Assembly: GCF_036178145.1 (NCBI RefSeq)
Contig: NZ_CP108067.1
Span: forward strand, 1-64,000
Reading direction: 5' to 3'
DNA length: 64,000 nt
From: Streptomyces sp. NBC_00273
Lineage (GTDB): Bacteria > Actinomycetota > Actinomycetes > Streptomycetales > Streptomycetaceae
This document shows, in pieces, positions 62,947-64,000 of this stretch (position 1 is its first letter; the number at the start of each line of letters is the position of its first letter). The notes beneath the pieces were generated by a model. That model was not told the origin of the DNA. It saw nothing but the letters and a program-made list of their open reading frames with translations, and ran no database searches. The translations under genes and the position numbers were made by a program.

Positions 62947-63477
62947 TTACGTGAACACGGAGGTGCTGCCGCTCTCAGTGTCGGCGTCGGTGAGCCGGCT
63001 GATGCCCCTGGCGAGTTGGAATGCCACCTCTGATTCCTCCAGGCCCATCAGTTCGGCGGTCTGTGCCCAGCTCAGGTTGAGCCGGTAGCGCAGCAGCAGG
63101 ACGTCGGCCTGTTCGGCGGGAAGCGTCGAGTGCATGGTGTCGCGGACCCGGTCTTTGCGCTGGCGTCGTGCCTGGCGGGTGGCGGCGGCGACCTGGGTGC
63201 TGAGCATTCGCCATGCCACTGAGGCCGGTCGGTCGCTGGCGATCACGGTGGGCCAGATGACGACCAGCGCGCTGAGCACCGACTCCACGATGCGGCGGGC
63301 CAGCTGTGCATCCTGCGAACGGGCTCGGGCGTAGGTGATGTATGCCTGCTGGTTGCGTACGCAGAAGGCGGTGTAGTCGGCGGGGAGGGTGACGGTGAGC
63401 GGGGTGTCGCGGATGGGGACCCCCGCCGCGGGGACCGCGATGGGGGCGGGCGGTGCGCTGTGGTGTGAGCTGGTCAT
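62947..63477 (-). CDS. sigma-70 region 4-like regulator
   Basis: The 176-residue protein has a helical region near 40-100 and a region-4 HTH at the C-terminus (LPAEQADVLLLRYRLNLSWA, QTAELMGLEESEVAFQLARG). No region 2 is evident, so it is a partial or specialised ECF-type protein. It overlaps the upstream HTH gene by four bases (ATGA), so the two are coupled. Confidence 0.8.
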   Translation of the reverse strand: MTSSHHSAPPAPIAVPAAGVPIRDTPLTVTLPADYTAFCVRNQQAYITYARARSQDAQLARRIVESVLSALVVIWPTVIASDRPASVAWRMLSTQVAAATRQARRQRKDRVRDTMHSTLPAEQADVLLLRYRLNLSWAQTAELMGLEESEVAFQLARGISRLTDADTESGSTSVFT

Positions 63478-64000
63478 CGCGTTTCCTCTTCAGGGTCGAT
63501 GAGGCCGTGATGTTGGGAGGGCGGTTCGGGGTCGCAGGCGGTGAGGAAGGCGTTGTATACCGCCTCCCACAGAGGTCTGAAGTCTGCGGGGCAGCCGCCG
63601 ACGGCGGAGATGAAGATGCCGGTCTTCTCCCATGTCGGGATCTGTCCTCCATTGAGGATGTCGGCGATGTCCTCGGCGTCGAGGTCTCCACGGGTTTCAT
63701 CGCAGATGTCCTTTACGGGGGGACAGCCTGCCGACAGGTGCAGGCCGCGCAGCGCGCCGTTGAGGCGGACGGTCGTCTCCACCAGGTCCTGCGGCTGAGC
63801 AGCGAGGCCCTGGGTGTTCTCCCACAACACCCGCAGAGCCTCCGGGTCACCGCCGAACAGTTCGGCCAGCTTGCAGACGACCTGCCAGGACGGGGTCCGC
63901 GCCACCGACAGGATCCTGGAGACATAGGAGGGAGATCGTTCGATGTTGTCGGCGACCTCACGGATGCTGAGTCCGCTCTCCTTGTAGAGGTAGGACAGCG
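63474..64000 (-). CDS. HTH (XRE-type) protein, partial at window edge
   Basis: The frame is open to base 64000. It reads LYKESGLSIREVADNIERSP then SYVSRILSVARTPSWQVVCK, an XRE-like DNA-binding domain. An acidic C-terminal half follows (LDAEDIADILNGGQIPTWEK). Its stop overlaps the sigma-like gene start. The N-terminus lies outside the window. Typical of Streptomyces HTH genes paired with sigma-like partners. Confidence 0.8.
   Translation of the reverse strand, partial: LSYLYKESGLSIREVADNIERSPSYVSRILSVARTPSWQVVCKLAELFGGDPEALRVLWENTQGLAAQPQDLVETTVRLNGALRGLHLSAGCPPVKDICDETRGDLDAEDIADILNGGQIPTWEKTGIFISAVGGCPADFRPLWEAVYNAFLTACDPEPPSQHHGLIDPEEETR

Overview
The window is very GC-rich, with actinomycete-style codon use, GTG and TTG starts, and many Streptomyces families (DUF6233, DUF6083, DUF397, DUF5753 regulators, DUF574 methyltransferases). 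It reads as the end of a linear Streptomyces replicon, either chromosome arm or linear plasmid. The first 269 bases are an unbroken run of hairpins, as at Streptomyces telomeres. The first large gene inside it is a helicase of the type that sits last at such ends (TtrA-like). Much of the first 55 kb is accessory DNA with insertion sequences, truncated genes and polymorphic toxins.

Layout. 0-4 kb: hairpin array, two small membrane proteins and the terminal helicase. 4.5-8.4 kb: decayed helicase-associated-domain fragments around an intact nuclease-STAND NTPase gene that looks like antiviral defence. 8.7-11.8 kb: small hypothetical genes, a PD-(D/E)XK-like protein and a divergent zinc-ribbon protein. 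12.0-20.1 kb: an XRE/TPR regulator divergent from a compact run of two radical SAM enzymes, a creatininase-like hydrolase, a beta-propeller protein, a GT2 glycosyltransferase, a methyltransferase and a P-loop kinase. This is the best candidate for an undescribed biosynthetic system.

20.1-29.3 kb is a mobile-element scrapyard. It holds a truncated IS21 istA, an intact IS3 element, an IS5 element, a second broken IS5 transposase, the first codons of a ku gene, an IS630 element, a hemopexin-repeat gene and two halves of one secreted HNH nuclease. 29.6-35.5 kb is a contact-toxin operon on the minus strand: SseB-like, WXG100-like, Rhs protein with a type 30 toxin tip, and immunity. 36.9-49.0 kb pairs a secreted FG-GAP protein with a divergent 2535-residue Rhs/YD protein. 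That protein carries a ricin lectin insert, a Hint domain and a DddA-like (SCP1.201-like) deaminase tip, and is followed by an Imm1-like immunity gene.

49.3-55.1 kb holds a NusA-like S1/KH protein with a partner membrane protein, whose start codon is cut off from its Shine-Dalgarno sequence by a second copy of the IS5 element. It also holds a 706-bp inverted-repeat element with one ORF and a Tn3 transposase remnant fused to broken genes on both sides. 55.1-64 kb looks more like ordinary subterminal chromosome: a UvrD-like helicase, a DUF6083 protein, an XRE regulator with three palindromic operators, an HATPase, a DUF397/DUF5753 pair, a DUF574 methyltransferase, and a sigma-like gene with an HTH partner running off the right edge.
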